In this document: one piece after another, positions 1-7,858 of the stretch | Layout of the letters: every line of letters begins with the position of its first letter | Numbering within the stretch: position 1 is the first letter of the stretch | From: Salipiger bermudensis | GTDB lineage: Bacteria; Pseudomonadota; Alphaproteobacteria; Rhodobacterales; Rhodobacteraceae | Direction of reading: 5' to 3' | NCBI RefSeq assembly: GCF_020171625.1 | Contig: NZ_JAIUZY010000015.1 | Span: 34,029 to 98,028 of the forward strand | Length of the DNA stretch: 64,000 bases | The notes under the pieces: model-generated | Seen by the model: only the letters and a program-made list of their open reading frames with translations | Told to the model about the DNA's origin: nothing | Databases searched by the model: none | Made by a program: the position numbers and the translations under genes

Positions 1-600
1 GGTGCCCGACAGGAAGGCCAGCGGCGTGACGATGAAGTTGGTGATCGCCGCCATCTGGTCGAACTTGTTGGCCCAGAGCCCCGCGAGCATCCCCATCGCC
101 GACAGGAAGGCTGCGCCGAGGGTCACGAAGACCAGCAGGATCAGCGGGTGCTGCGGCACCAGCCCGGTTGTCACGAACAGCCCCGCTGAGATCGCCACGG
201 CCACGATCAGCCCGCGCGCCACGCCGCCTGCGAGGTATCCCAGCACCAGCTCGAACGGCGCCAGCGGCGGCATCAGCGTGTCGACGATGTTGCCCTGCAC
301 CTTGGAGACCACGATCGAGGACGAGGTGTTGGCAAAGGCGTTCTGGATCACCGTCATCATCAGGATCCCCGGCGCGATGAAGTCGGTGAAGGGAATGCCC
401 ATCACGTCTCCGCGACGGGGACCGATGGCGATGGTGAAGATCATCAGGAACAGCCCGGCGGTGACCAGAGGCGCCAGCAATGTCTGGGTCCAGACGTTGA
501 TGAAGCGCATCACCTCGCGGCTGCACAGCGTGTAGAGCCCGAGCCAGTTCACCTGCCCGAAGCGGCGCTCGCCGGGATCTCTGTGCGGATAATCGGTCAT
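1..600 (-). CDS. ABC-2 type transporter permease (C-terminus beyond the window)
   Basis: The minus frame is open for exactly 200 codons from an ATG at 600 to the window edge, so the C-terminal end is missing. The visible protein has hydrophobic segments at about residues 42-60, 73-90, 128-147 and 152-176. This is the arrangement of ABC-2 permeases, which move drugs, polysaccharides or lipids across the inner membrane with a separate ATPase subunit. Full-length members are usually about 250 residues, so about 50 are probably lost. The ATPase partner would be expected next to it, outside the window. The gene is divergent from gcrA. The substrate cannot be told from the sequence. Confidence 0.85.
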   Translation of the reverse strand, partial: MTDYPHRDPGERRFGQVNWLGLYTLCSREVMRFINVWTQTLLAPLVTAGLFLMIFTIAIGPRRGDVMGIPFTDFIAPGILMMTVIQNAFANTSSSIVVSKVQGNIVDTLMPPLAPFELVLGYLAGGVARGLIVAVAISAGLFVTTGLVPQHPLILLVFVTLGAAFLSAMGMLAGLWANKFDQMAAITNFIVTPLAFLSGT

Positions 601-628
601 GCGTGGGCCTTTCCTCTGCGGGCTTGGC

Positions 629-656
629 TTGTAACTCGGAATGCGATGACTACAAT
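629..656 (+). promoter_or_regulatory. Candidate promoter of gcrA
   Basis: TTGTAA at 629-634 and TACAAT at 651-656 are separated by 16 bases, a reasonable housekeeping sigma-factor promoter. Transcription would start near 663, leaving a leader of about 60 bases before the gcrA ATG at 722. Called by eye; no start-site data. Confidence 0.4.
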
Positions 657-678
657 AGGGCCACCCGCGGAATTTCCA

Positions 679-706
679 GGCGGTCCGTTCAGAGGGCCGC
701 CTTTTT
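679..706 (+). terminator. Terminator-like hairpin in the gcrA leader
   Basis: An 8-bp stem (679-686 with 694-701, one G-T pair, 7-base loop) is followed directly by five T residues (702-706). The ribosome-binding site GAGGA begins only five bases later (711-715). It therefore looks like an intrinsic terminator or attenuator that transcription must pass to reach gcrA. Confidence 0.55.
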
Positions 707-721
707 CAATGAGGATACGTC

Positions 722-1324
722 ATGTCCTGGACCGATGAGCGCGTCGAGCTGCTGAAGAAGATGTGGGCGGAGGGACAATCCGCCAGCCAGATCGCGAAAG
801 AGCTCGGCGGTGTCACGAGAAATGCCGTGATCGGAAAGGTCCACCGCCTTGGCCTGTCCAACCGGACCGGTGCTGGTGCCGCCCCCGCGGCCGCTGCGGC
901 GCCCGCCAAGGAAGCGAAGCCGGTCAAGGATGCCAAGCCCGCCGCCAAGCCCAAGCCGGCTCCGGCCGCGCCCGCGGCCGACGCCGCTCCGCGCGAAGAG
1001 GCGGCCGCCGTGCCCGAGACCCGTCCGGCGGTGTCTCCGGCGCGCAAGCAGATCATTCCGGCCGGCCAGCCGCTGCCGCCGCAGCCGTCTGCCAACGAGA
1101 TCAGCCCCGAGGCTCTGGCCAAGGTCAGCGAGATCGAGAAGAAGGCCAAGCGGCTGACGCTGATGGAGCTGACCGAGCGCACCTGCAAGTGGCCGGTGGG
1201 CGACCCCGCGACCGAAGACTTCTGGTTCTGCGGCCTGCCGGTGCAGCAGGGCAAGCCCTACTGCGAGGCGCATGTGGGCGTGGCGTTCCAGCCGATGTCG
1301 TCGCGCCGCGACCGTCGCCGCTGA
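722..1324 (+). CDS. gcrA: GcrA cell-cycle regulator
   Basis: The 200-residue protein opens with the typical GcrA N-terminus (MSWTDERVELLKKMWAEG) and a helix-turn-helix covering about residues 1-47 (SASQIAKELGG, NAVIGKVHRLG). GcrA is an alphaproteobacterial factor that binds RNA polymerase with sigma70 and stimulates promoters carrying CcrM-methylated GANTC sites. A long Ala/Pro/Lys-rich linker (about 48-125) leads to a C-terminal domain with the conserved Cys/His cluster (TCKWPVGD, FWFCGLP, YCEAH). The ATG at 722 has GAGGA upstream. A terminator-like hairpin lies between the candidate promoter and the gene. A normal terminator follows the stop. Confidence 0.96.
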   Translation: MSWTDERVELLKKMWAEGQSASQIAKELGGVTRNAVIGKVHRLGLSNRTGAGAAPAAAAAPAKEAKPVKDAKPAAKPKPAPAAPAADAAPREEAAAVPETRPAVSPARKQIIPAGQPLPPQPSANEISPEALAKVSEIEKKAKRLTLMELTERTCKWPVGDPATEDFWFCGLPVQQGKPYCEAHVGVAFQPMSSRRDRRR

Positions 1325-1358
1325 GGGCAGACACCTAACTAAGTACGCCAGTGCTAGA

Positions 1359-1387
1359 GGCCGCCGCCCACCGGGACGGCGGCCTTT
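1359..1387 (+). terminator. Intrinsic terminator after gcrA
   Basis: A 7-bp GC stem (1359-1365 with 1378-1384) is followed by a short TTT run, 35 bases downstream of the gcrA stop. Confidence 0.6.
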
Positions 1388-2239
1388 GCGCGTCATGTGT
1401 TTCTCGAAGGGCCGTCGCGCGTCCGCGTAATCTCCACGTGTCGCGCGACGCGGCGCACACCGGCCAATCGCGTCGGTGGTGAAACGCCCCTGCCCCAGAC
1501 GGCTGGCGTGCGCCGAGCGCGACTAAGAGGGACGTAGAAAAGAAAAAAGCGGGAACGTCGAAGATCGACGCTCCCGCCAGTTGGACCCCGGGACGCAGGC
1601 GGTGCATCCACCGGGGCGGCAATTCCATTCGCTCGCATCACCGCGCAACACGACATCCCTGTCCCCGCGGGGACAGCGGCACATGCGTCTCGATGACGAG
1701 CGGGGGACGAACGGGCTGTCTGTCAGACTCTCCCGGACCGTTGCGGCGCGCTTTCAGGCGAACCCGCACAGCCTTTCCGGGCCGCACCCATGCGGGTACG
1801 GTCGACGGTAACCATCGCGTTCATGACGACACTGCTCCACTCGTGGCCACCGGTTTTTATCGTTTGGCGGCCTTTATTTTCTGGTACCTGACTACCGCAC
1901 CGCGGGCGCTTCCACCAGTGCCGATCAGCTTCATTCAGGTCCCGCGCGCTGGCAGCGCCGTGAATGTTGTCGAAAATCAACACCCCCTCCGGGCGCCCGG
2001 CAATCCGCGGAATCACCCCGCAGGCTTTGGAAACCAAAGCAATAAAGGCCCCGGGCGCCTTGACTTCACCGCCTCGGGCGCGAGTTTGAGCGGGAGGGGC
2101 TGTGCATCAGCAAACAGTTTCGTCGCTTGCCCCGCCCGATCCGAGCACGCATTACCCTCGCGTGACGATAAGACCACAGATGCGAGACAAGGAGAGACGG
2201 CGTGCGAGACGCGACGGCGACACCGCGAGAGGACAGGGC
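1388..2239. other. Gene-free stretch of about 850 bases
   Basis: No convincing protein gene is seen. Open frames here on both strands start at weak codons and match no family I recognise. The region has AT-richer patches near 1850-1880 and a perfect 7-bp inverted repeat with an AAA loop at 2024-2040. A strong minus-strand terminator lies at 1543-1577. The motifs of tmRNA, RNase P RNA and SRP RNA were looked for and not found. A minus-strand small RNA ending at the terminator is the best guess. Confidence 0.5.
1543..1577 (-). terminator. Strong intrinsic terminator on the minus strand with no known gene upstream
   Basis: Positions 1549-1560 and 1566-1577 form a 12-bp stem with one A-C mismatch and a five-base loop. 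It is preceded on the plus strand by six A residues (1543-1548), which is a T-run in minus-strand RNA. No gene on the minus strand reads into it from the right. Confidence 0.7.
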
Positions 2240-2743
2240 ATGAGCCAGAGCCCGCAGAGCTTCGATCCCGCCGGAGCCGATCCCCGCGCCTTCCGCAACG
2301 CGCTGGGGCAGTTCGTGACCGGAGTCACCGTGGTCACCTGCGCCACCAAGGACGGCCCGATCGGCATCACCGCCAACAGCTTTGCCAGCGTGTCGCTCGA
2401 CCCGCCGCTGGTGCTGTGGTCGCCGGCGAAGGACTCGCAGCGCTATGCCTCCTTCATGGCCGCCGAACGCTTTGCCATCCATGTGCTGAGCCGCGATCAG
2501 GCCGCGCTCTGTCGCGGCTTCGCTCGCAATGCCGAGTCCTTCGACCTCGCCGACTGGTCCGCCAGCCCCGAGGGGGTGCCGCTGATCGAAGGCTGCCTCG
2601 CGCGGTTCGAGTGCAGCACCGAGGCGCAGCACGATGCGGGCGATCACTCCATCGTGGTGGGACGGGTGCTGCGGGTGACGACCCACCACGGCGCCCCGCT
2701 GACCTTCTCGGCGGGCGTGTTCGGCGCCTTCACCCCCGATTGA
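2240..2743 (+). CDS. Flavin reductase family protein (FMN-binding)
   Basis: This 167-residue protein has the flavin-reductase fold: the FMN-binding start FRNALGQFVTGVTVVT (about 14-29), then GITANSFASVSLDPP (about 40-54), FAIHVLSRDQ and a C-terminal GVFGAFTP. Such proteins reduce FMN or FAD with NAD(P)H, often as the small component of two-component monooxygenases. No monooxygenase lies next to it, so the partner is unknown. The ATG at 2240 was chosen because AGAGGA precedes it. A longer frame upstream looks non-coding. It converges on the NUDIX gene with a seven-base gap. Confidence 0.88.
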   Translation: MSQSPQSFDPAGADPRAFRNALGQFVTGVTVVTCATKDGPIGITANSFASVSLDPPLVLWSPAKDSQRYASFMAAERFAIHVLSRDQAALCRGFARNAESFDLADWSASPEGVPLIEGCLARFECSTEAQHDAGDHSIVVGRVLRVTTHHGAPLTFSAGVFGAFTPD

Positions 2744-2750
2744 GGCGCGG

Positions 2751-3212
2751 CTAGACGGCCCGTTTGAGCAACTGCCTGATGACCGGCTGCTTACGCGGTT
2801 TGTCGACCAGCGACAGCAGCAGTTCGGACAGTTCAGGCTCGTGCACGCGTTTGGCGGCGGCCTTCGGCGAGAACCAGTGGCGGGTGCGCTGGTTGCGCTC
2901 TTTCCAGCGCCGCTTCAGCTTCTCGACGATCATCGGATAGACCTCGACCCGGCAGGGCAGGCTGCTGCCATCGTCGAGGATCTTGTCGTAATGGAAGCTG
3001 CCGAGCACCTCGCGGCTGATATGCCCGACCGCCCCGGCCTCTTCGAGCGCCTCGATCTCGGCCGCGGCCCAGGGCTTCTTGCCGTCCATGAGCCAGCCCT
3101 TCGGCATCACCCAGCGCCCGGTATCGCGAGACGTCACCATCAGGACCTGAAGGTTGCCCTTCTTGTCCCAATGCATGGGGAGGGCGCCGATCTGCTCGCC
3201 GATATCCGTCAT
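2751..3212 (-). CDS. NUDIX hydrolase with a diverged NUDIX box
   Basis: The 153-residue protein has the NUDIX fold of the diphosphoinositol/diadenosine polyphosphate hydrolase type. It shows an N-terminal strand (GALPMHWDKKGNLQVLMVTS), WVMPKGW, then the box. Against the consensus G-x5-E-x7-R-E-U-x-E-E-x-G-U, the first Glu is Lys and the Arg is Ile (core IEALEEAG, about residues 53-60). The metal-binding EE pair and Gly are kept. These enzymes cleave nucleoside diphosphates linked to another group. The loss of one Glu and the Arg may mean altered substrate or low activity. It stands alone between flavin reductase and pdxJ. Confidence 0.85.
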   Translation of the reverse strand: MTDIGEQIGALPMHWDKKGNLQVLMVTSRDTGRWVMPKGWLMDGKKPWAAAEIEALEEAGAVGHISREVLGSFHYDKILDDGSSLPCRVEVYPMIVEKLKRRWKERNQRTRHWFSPKAAAKRVHEPELSELLLSLVDKPRKQPVIRQLLKRAV

Positions 3213-3456
3213 AAGGCTCCGTCTGTGCTGTCGGACGTATCAGACAGGACTACAGCCTGTCGGTATACGAAGTATGACAGCTTGATGATGTGACGAGATT
3301 TATTTCGCGGCGCGGCCCCCAACAGGGCGCAGACCGTGCGGAAATCTCCCCCTCGAGCCGCGCCCAAATCCCCTAGACAGCACCGAAATCGGTTTCCCCC
3401 GCGACGCGGATGCGGCTAGGGTCCGCCCGTTGAGTATTGCCTCGCGAGGAAGCGAA

Positions 3457-4209
3457 ATGACCGAATATGCCGGACGCCTGCGGCTGGGCGTCAACATCGA
3501 CCACGTCGCCACCGTGCGCAACGCCCGCGGCGGCGCCTATCCCTGCCCGCTGCGCGCCGCGAAACTCGCCCAGGAGGCTGGCGCCGACGGCATCACCGCC
3601 CACCTGCGCGAAGACCGCCGGCACATCTCGGACGCCGATATCGACGGGCTGATGGACAGCCTGTCGCTGCCGCTCAACCTCGAGATGGCGGCCACCGAGG
3701 AGATGCAGGCCATCGCCCTGCGCCACAAGCCGCACGCGGTCTGCATCGTCCCGGAAAAGCGCGAGGAACGCACCACCGAGGGCGGGCTCGAAGTGGCCAA
3801 GGACGAGAACCGGCTGGCGCATTTCATCGAGCCGCTGCGTGCGGCGGGCTGCCGGCTGTCGCTGTTCATCGGCGCCGACGAGGCGCAGGTGGCGGCTTCG
3901 GCACGGATCGGTGCGGCGGTGGTCGAGCTGCACACCGGGTCCTATTGCGACTTTCACGCCGAGGAGAAGTTCGCCGAGCGCGATGCCGAGCTCGAGCGCC
4001 TGCGCGAGATGGCGGCCTATGCGCATTCGCTGGGGCTCGAGGTCCATGCCGGGCACGGCCTCACCTACGAGACCGTCGCCCCGATCGCGCAGATCCCCGA
4101 GGTCATCGAGCTGAATATCGGGCACTTCCTGATCGGCGAGGCGCTGTTCCGCGGCCTCGGGCCCGCGATCGAAGAGATGCGCCGGCTGATGGACGCCGCC
4201 CGCGCATGA
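3457..4209 (+). CDS. pdxJ: Pyridoxine 5'-phosphate synthase PdxJ
   Basis: PdxJ condenses 1-deoxyxylulose 5-phosphate with 3-amino-2-oxopropyl phosphate to pyridoxine 5'-phosphate, the ring-closing step of the DXP-dependent vitamin B6 route. The 250 residues match the family length and carry its motifs: LGVNIDHVATVRNARG, HLREDRRHI, LNLEMA, ELHTGSYCDF, HAGHGLTY and ELNIGHFLIGEALF. The ATG at 3457 is preceded by GAGGAAGCGA; an in-frame TTG at 3430 is less likely. It is first in an operon, overlapping the deaminase by four bases (ATGA). Confidence 0.97.
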   Translation: MTEYAGRLRLGVNIDHVATVRNARGGAYPCPLRAAKLAQEAGADGITAHLREDRRHISDADIDGLMDSLSLPLNLEMAATEEMQAIALRHKPHAVCIVPEKREERTTEGGLEVAKDENRLAHFIEPLRAAGCRLSLFIGADEAQVAASARIGAAVVELHTGSYCDFHAEEKFAERDAELERLREMAAYAHSLGLEVHAGHGLTYETVAPIAQIPEVIELNIGHFLIGEALFRGLGPAIEEMRRLMDAARA

Positions 4210-4664
4210 CGCCGACCCCGGCAGAACGCGAGACGCTCGACGCGGTGATCGCCGCCGCGCTCGAGCGCTTCACCCCCGGCGAGGGGCCGGTCTTCACTGC
4301 CGCCGTGCTGCGCGGCGACGAGGTTCTTGCGCTCTCGGCCAACGAGGTCTCCGCGCGCTGCGACGCCTCGCGCCATGCCGAGATCGTCGCCATCGAGACC
4401 GCCAGCCGCGCGCTCGGCACCACCAAGCTTGACGGCTGCACGCTGATCGCCTCGATGCAGCCCTGCGAGATGTGCCTTGCGGCGATGCGGTGGGCCGGGA
4501 TCGACCGGCTGGTCTTTGCCATGACGCAGGAGCTGGCGCCGACGTTCTTCCAGTTCCCGAGCCTCGGGATCGCGGACTATGCCCGCGCCTGCGACCACGC
4601 CTTCGACTGGCATGGCGGGCACGGCGCCGACCGCCTGAGCCAGATCTACCGGGGCGAGGCATGA
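4206..4664 (+). CDS. Nucleoside/cytidine deaminase family protein
   Basis: This 152-residue zinc deaminase-fold protein carries the HAE motif ([10 protein letters not shown], about residues 58-67) and the PCxxC motif ([15 protein letters not shown], about 84-98). These residues bind the catalytic zinc. Relatives include guanine deaminase and the tRNA adenosine deaminase TadA; the spacing and C-terminus favour a free base or nucleoside substrate. It overlaps pdxJ and acpS by four bases each, so it is translationally coupled between two genes that are usually direct neighbours. The substrate is unknown. Confidence 0.87.
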   Translation: MTPTPAERETLDAVIAAALERFTPGEGPVFTAAVLRGDEVLALSANEVSARCDASRHAEIVAIETASRALGTTKLDGCTLIASMQPCEMCLAAMRWAGIDRLVFAMTQELAPTFFQFPSLGIADYARACDHAFDWHGGHGADRLSQIYRGEA

Positions 4665-5065
4665 TCCTCGGCATCGGCACCGATCTGGCCAATATCGAGC
4701 GCATCGAGCGCACGCTTGCGCGCTTTGGTGACAGGTTCCGCAACAGGGTCTTCACCGAGACCGAGCAGAGCAAGGCCGAACGTCGCAAGGACGTGGCGGG
4801 CACCTATGCCAAGCGGTGGGCCGCCAAGGAGGCTTGCTCGAAGGCGCTTGGCACCGGGCTGCGCATGGGCATCGCGTGGAAGGACATGGCGGTCACCAAC
4901 CTGCCCACCGGGCAGCCGGTGATGGCGCTGACGGGCTGGGCGCTCGAGCGGCTCGAGAGCATGACCCCGCCGGGCCACGAGACCATCGTCCACGTGACCC
5001 TGACCGACGATCACCCCTGGGCACAGGCCTTCGTGGTGATCGAGGCGCGCCCGGTCGAGCGCTGA
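4661..5065 (+). CDS. acpS: Holo-[acyl-carrier-protein] synthase AcpS
   Basis: AcpS transfers 4'-phosphopantetheine from CoA to acyl carrier protein. The 134-residue protein begins [16 protein letters not shown] with the metal-binding Asp8, and has the second motif [14 protein letters not shown] with Lys56-Glu57. The start at 4661 overlaps the deaminase stop. A longer frame upstream belongs to an out-of-phase shadow. It is last in the pdxJ operon. The lepB–rnc–era–recO genes that often accompany acpS in alphaproteobacteria are absent here, where convergent purK follows. Confidence 0.95.
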   Translation: MILGIGTDLANIERIERTLARFGDRFRNRVFTETEQSKAERRKDVAGTYAKRWAAKEACSKALGTGLRMGIAWKDMAVTNLPTGQPVMALTGWALERLESMTPPGHETIVHVTLTDDHPWAQAFVVIEARPVER

Positions 5066-5093
5066 ACGCTCGACACGCGCCCCCCGTAATCCC

Positions 5094-6164
5094 TCAGCCG
5101 CGGATGATGCGGTTGACGTGCCCCATCTTGCGACCGGCCTTCACGGCGTCCTTGCCGTAGAGATGGATCGCGGTGTCGGCCTCGGTCGCCAGCTCGGGCA
5201 GCCTGTCGAGATCGTCGCCGATCAGGTTCTCCATCTGCACGTCGGCAAAGCGGCTGCCGTCGCCCAGCGGCCAGTTGGCCACGGCGCGGATGTGCTGCTC
5301 GAACTGGTCGATGGTGCAGCCGTTCTGGGTCCAGTGACCGGAATTGTGCACCCGCGGCGCGATCTCGTTGACCAGAAGCCCCTGCGGGGTCACGAACAGC
5401 TCCACCCCCATCACGCCGACATAGTTCAGCGCGTTGAGGATCTTGGCCGCCAGCAGCACCGCGTCGGTGCGCTGCGCCTGCGACAGCCGCGCCGGCACCG
5501 TGGTGGTGCGCAGGATGCCCTCGCTGTGGATGTTCTCGCCGGGATCGAAGCAGGCCACGGCGCCGTCGGCGCTGCGGGCCGCGATGACCGAGATCTCGCA
5601 GGAGAACTCGACGAAGCCCTCGAGGATTGCCGGCGCGCCGCGCATCTCCTCGAGCGCCGCTGCCGCGTCTTCGGGGCTGTCGATCCGCGCCTGCCCCTTG
5701 CCGTCATAGCCGAAGCGCCGGGTCTTGAGGATCGACGGCGTGCCGATGATCTCGAGCGCCTGCGTCAGGCTTTCCGCGTCGGTGATGTCGGCGAAGGGCG
5801 CGGTCTTCAGGCCGAGATCGGTGAGGAAGGTCTTTTCCGTCAGCCGATCCTGGCTCACCCGCAGCGCCTCGCGGCCGGGGCGGATCGGGCACAGCGCCTG
5901 CAGCGTGTCGAGCGCCGCGGTGGGGATGTTCTCGAACTCGTAGGTGATGACATCGACCGACGCCGCGAATGCCTCGAGCGCGGCGGTGTCCTCGTAGGGC
6001 GCGGTGGTCACCGCGTCGGCCACATGACCGGCGGGCGGTGCCTCGCCGGGCTCGTAGACATGGCAGCGCAGGCCGAGGCGGCTGGCCGCGACCGAAAGCA
6101 TACGGCCCAGCTGTCCGCCGCCGAGAATGCCGATGGTGGCGCCCTGTGGAAGTGGTTCGGTCAT
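5094..6164 (-). CDS. purK: 5-(carboxyamino)imidazole ribonucleotide synthase PurK
   Basis: PurK is an ATP-grasp enzyme that adds bicarbonate to AIR, giving N5-CAIR in purine synthesis. The 356-residue protein shows the N-terminal GILGGGQLGRMLSVAA (about 11-26), TYEFENIP, KTRRFGYDGKGQ in the ATP-grasp domain, EGFVEFSCEISVI, and NEIAPRVHNSGHWT near the C-terminus. It lies downstream of purE on the same strand with a 73-base gap, so the two successive pathway enzymes are probably co-transcribed. Confidence 0.97.
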   Translation of the reverse strand: MTEPLPQGATIGILGGGQLGRMLSVAASRLGLRCHVYEPGEAPPAGHVADAVTTAPYEDTAALEAFAASVDVITYEFENIPTAALDTLQALCPIRPGREALRVSQDRLTEKTFLTDLGLKTAPFADITDAESLTQALEIIGTPSILKTRRFGYDGKGQARIDSPEDAAAALEEMRGAPAILEGFVEFSCEISVIAARSADGAVACFDPGENIHSEGILRTTTVPARLSQAQRTDAVLLAAKILNALNYVGVMGVELFVTPQGLLVNEIAPRVHNSGHWTQNGCTIDQFEQHIRAVANWPLGDGSRFADVQMENLIGDDLDRLPELATEADTAIHLYGKDAVKAGRKMGHVNRIIRG

Positions 6165-6237
6165 GTCAGCCTCCGGAATCGTGATCCTGCGCCGCTTCTT
6201 GCGCGAAACGCCGCCGCTGACAAGCCGCGCCGGCCGA

Positions 6238-6732
6238 TCAGTCGCGCACCGGCTCGTCCGGGATCGAGGCCGAGAGCGCCTCGCGCCACGCGTCGAGCCG
6301 CTCCGCCAGGGCCGGATCCTGCAGCGCGAGGATGCCCGCCGCCATCAGCCCGGCATTGGCCGCGCCGGCACCGCCGATGGCCATGGTGCCGACCGGGAAG
6401 CCGCGCGGCATCTGCAGGATGGAATAAAGGCTGTCGACGCCCGACAGCGCCTTGGTCTGCACCGGCACGCCGATCACCGGCACGCGGGTTTTCGACGCCA
6501 TCATGCCCGGCAGGTGCGCCGCGCCGCCGGCGCCCGCGATGATGACCTGAAGACCGCGTCCGGCGGCCTCCTTGCCATAGGTCCAGAGCCGATCCGGCGT
6601 GCGGTGGGCCGAGACGATCTTGACCTCGTAGGCCACGCCCAGCTCGTCGAGCATCCTTGCGGCCTCTTCCATGGTGGGCCAGTCCGACTGGCTGCCCATG
6701 ATGATGCCGACCTTGACCGTGTCTTCCGCCAT
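6238..6732 (-). CDS. purE: N5-CAIR mutase PurE
   Basis: PurE converts the PurK product N5-CAIR to CAIR. The 164 residues carry the class I signature: [13 protein letters not shown] (about 9-21), [27 protein letters not shown] and [18 protein letters not shown]. The ATG at 6732 has GGCAGGAA immediately upstream. A longer frame to 6795 has no support. It is first in a purE–purK unit transcribed leftwards. Confidence 0.97.
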   Translation of the reverse strand: MAEDTVKVGIIMGSQSDWPTMEEAARMLDELGVAYEVKIVSAHRTPDRLWTYGKEAAGRGLQVIIAGAGGAAHLPGMMASKTRVPVIGVPVQTKALSGVDSLYSILQMPRGFPVGTMAIGGAGAANAGLMAAGILALQDPALAERLDAWREALSASIPDEPVRD

Positions 6733-6823
6733 TTCCTGCCCTGACCTGTCGCAAAAAGAAGCCCGCACTATAGCGGCTGGCCGCCCCGTGTCCATGCGTC
6801 CGGGGCGGCCGTTTGACGGAACG

Positions 6824-7684
6824 TCAGTCGCCGATCTTGTCCTGCGTCCTGGTCTCGAAATCCGAGGCCGCGTGACGCTCGCGCAGCTGCTCGCTGGGCT
6901 CGCCGCTCATCGCGTTGACCATGCGACCGCGCTGCACCGCCGGGCGCGCGCCAACCTCGTCGGCCCAGCGGATGACGTTCTTGTAGCTCTGCACGTCGAG
7001 GAACTCGCCCGCGTCGTAGGAGCCGCCCTTCACGGTGCGGCCATACCACGGCCAGATCGCCATGTCGGCGATGGTGTAGTCGTGGCCGGTGATGAACTTG
7101 CGATCGGCCAGCGCCCGGTCGAGCACGTCGAGCTGGCGCTTCACCTCCATGGTGAAGCGGTCGATCGGGTATTCCATCTTGTAGGGCGCATAGGCGTAGA
7201 AATGCCCGAAGCCGCCGCCCAGGTAGGGCGCACTGCCCATCTGCCAGAACAGCCAGGACAGCATCTCGGCGCGGTTCTCGGGGGCCCCGAGGAAGGCGCC
7301 GAACTTTTCCGCGAGGTGCATCAGGATGGCACCGGATTCGAACACCCGTACCGGCTTGTCGCCCGAGCGGTCGAGCAATGCCGGGATCTTGGAGTTGGGG
7401 TTGATCTCGACGAAGCCCGAGCCGAACTGGTCGCCATCGCCGATCTTGATCAGCCAGGCGTCGTACTCGGCCTGCGAGAAGCCCGCCTCGAGCAGCTCCT
7501 CGAACATGATGGTGACCTTCTGGCCGTTCGGCGTGGCGAGGCTGTAGAGCTGGAACGGATGCTCACCGACCGGCAGCTCCTTGTCATGGGTCGCACCGGC
7601 GATGGGGCGGTTGAGCGAGCCCCAGGTGCCGCCGTTGTCCTTTTCCCACTTCCAGACCTTGGGCGGGGTATACTCTTCGGTCAT
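6824..7684 (-). CDS. yghU: YghU-type glutathione S-transferase
   Basis: The 286-residue protein matches the YghU/Ure2-like glutathione transferases, which show disulfide-bond oxidoreductase activity with glutathione. Visible features are the N-terminal extension ([20 protein letters not shown]), the thioredoxin-fold segment [49 protein letters not shown] and the helical domain with [20 protein letters not shown]. The ATG at 7684 fits the family start; an open extension to 7831 is probably untranslated. It is divergent from the helicase gene and monocistronic. Confidence 0.93.
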   Translation of the reverse strand: MTEEYTPPKVWKWEKDNGGTWGSLNRPIAGATHDKELPVGEHPFQLYSLATPNGQKVTIMFEELLEAGFSQAEYDAWLIKIGDGDQFGSGFVEINPNSKIPALLDRSGDKPVRVFESGAILMHLAEKFGAFLGAPENRAEMLSWLFWQMGSAPYLGGGFGHFYAYAPYKMEYPIDRFTMEVKRQLDVLDRALADRKFITGHDYTIADMAIWPWYGRTVKGGSYDAGEFLDVQSYKNVIRWADEVGARPAVQRGRMVNAMSGEPSEQLRERHAASDFETRTQDKIGD

Positions 7685-7858
7685 CTCTCTGTCTCCCTTG
7701 CGGTGGTTGGGCGAAAGGTAACGTCGCCGGGCAGGAATGCCAGTGCCGCCCCTGTGCGGAGGGGCACAGGCCCGTCGCGCGGGGCCGCGCAGCCCATTTC
7801 GCGCGCGCGAATTGCCAGCTCTCTGTCGCAATCGCGTGTGCCGCCCTATCTATGGCCC

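Noticed and set aside
1723..2037. 104-residue minus-strand ORF (and an overlapping plus-strand ORF from 1693)
   Set aside because: No known family, no ribosome-binding site and a composition unlike neighbouring proteins. GC-rich non-coding DNA readily gives such frames.
1578..2100. Possible tmRNA or RNase P RNA on the minus strand (a GGGGG...TTCGAC stretch near 1990)
   Set aside because: The tag-coding sequence, T-arm and CCA-type end of tmRNA are absent, as are the conserved GAGGAAAGTCC and other RNase P motifs. Only a general small-RNA suggestion is kept.
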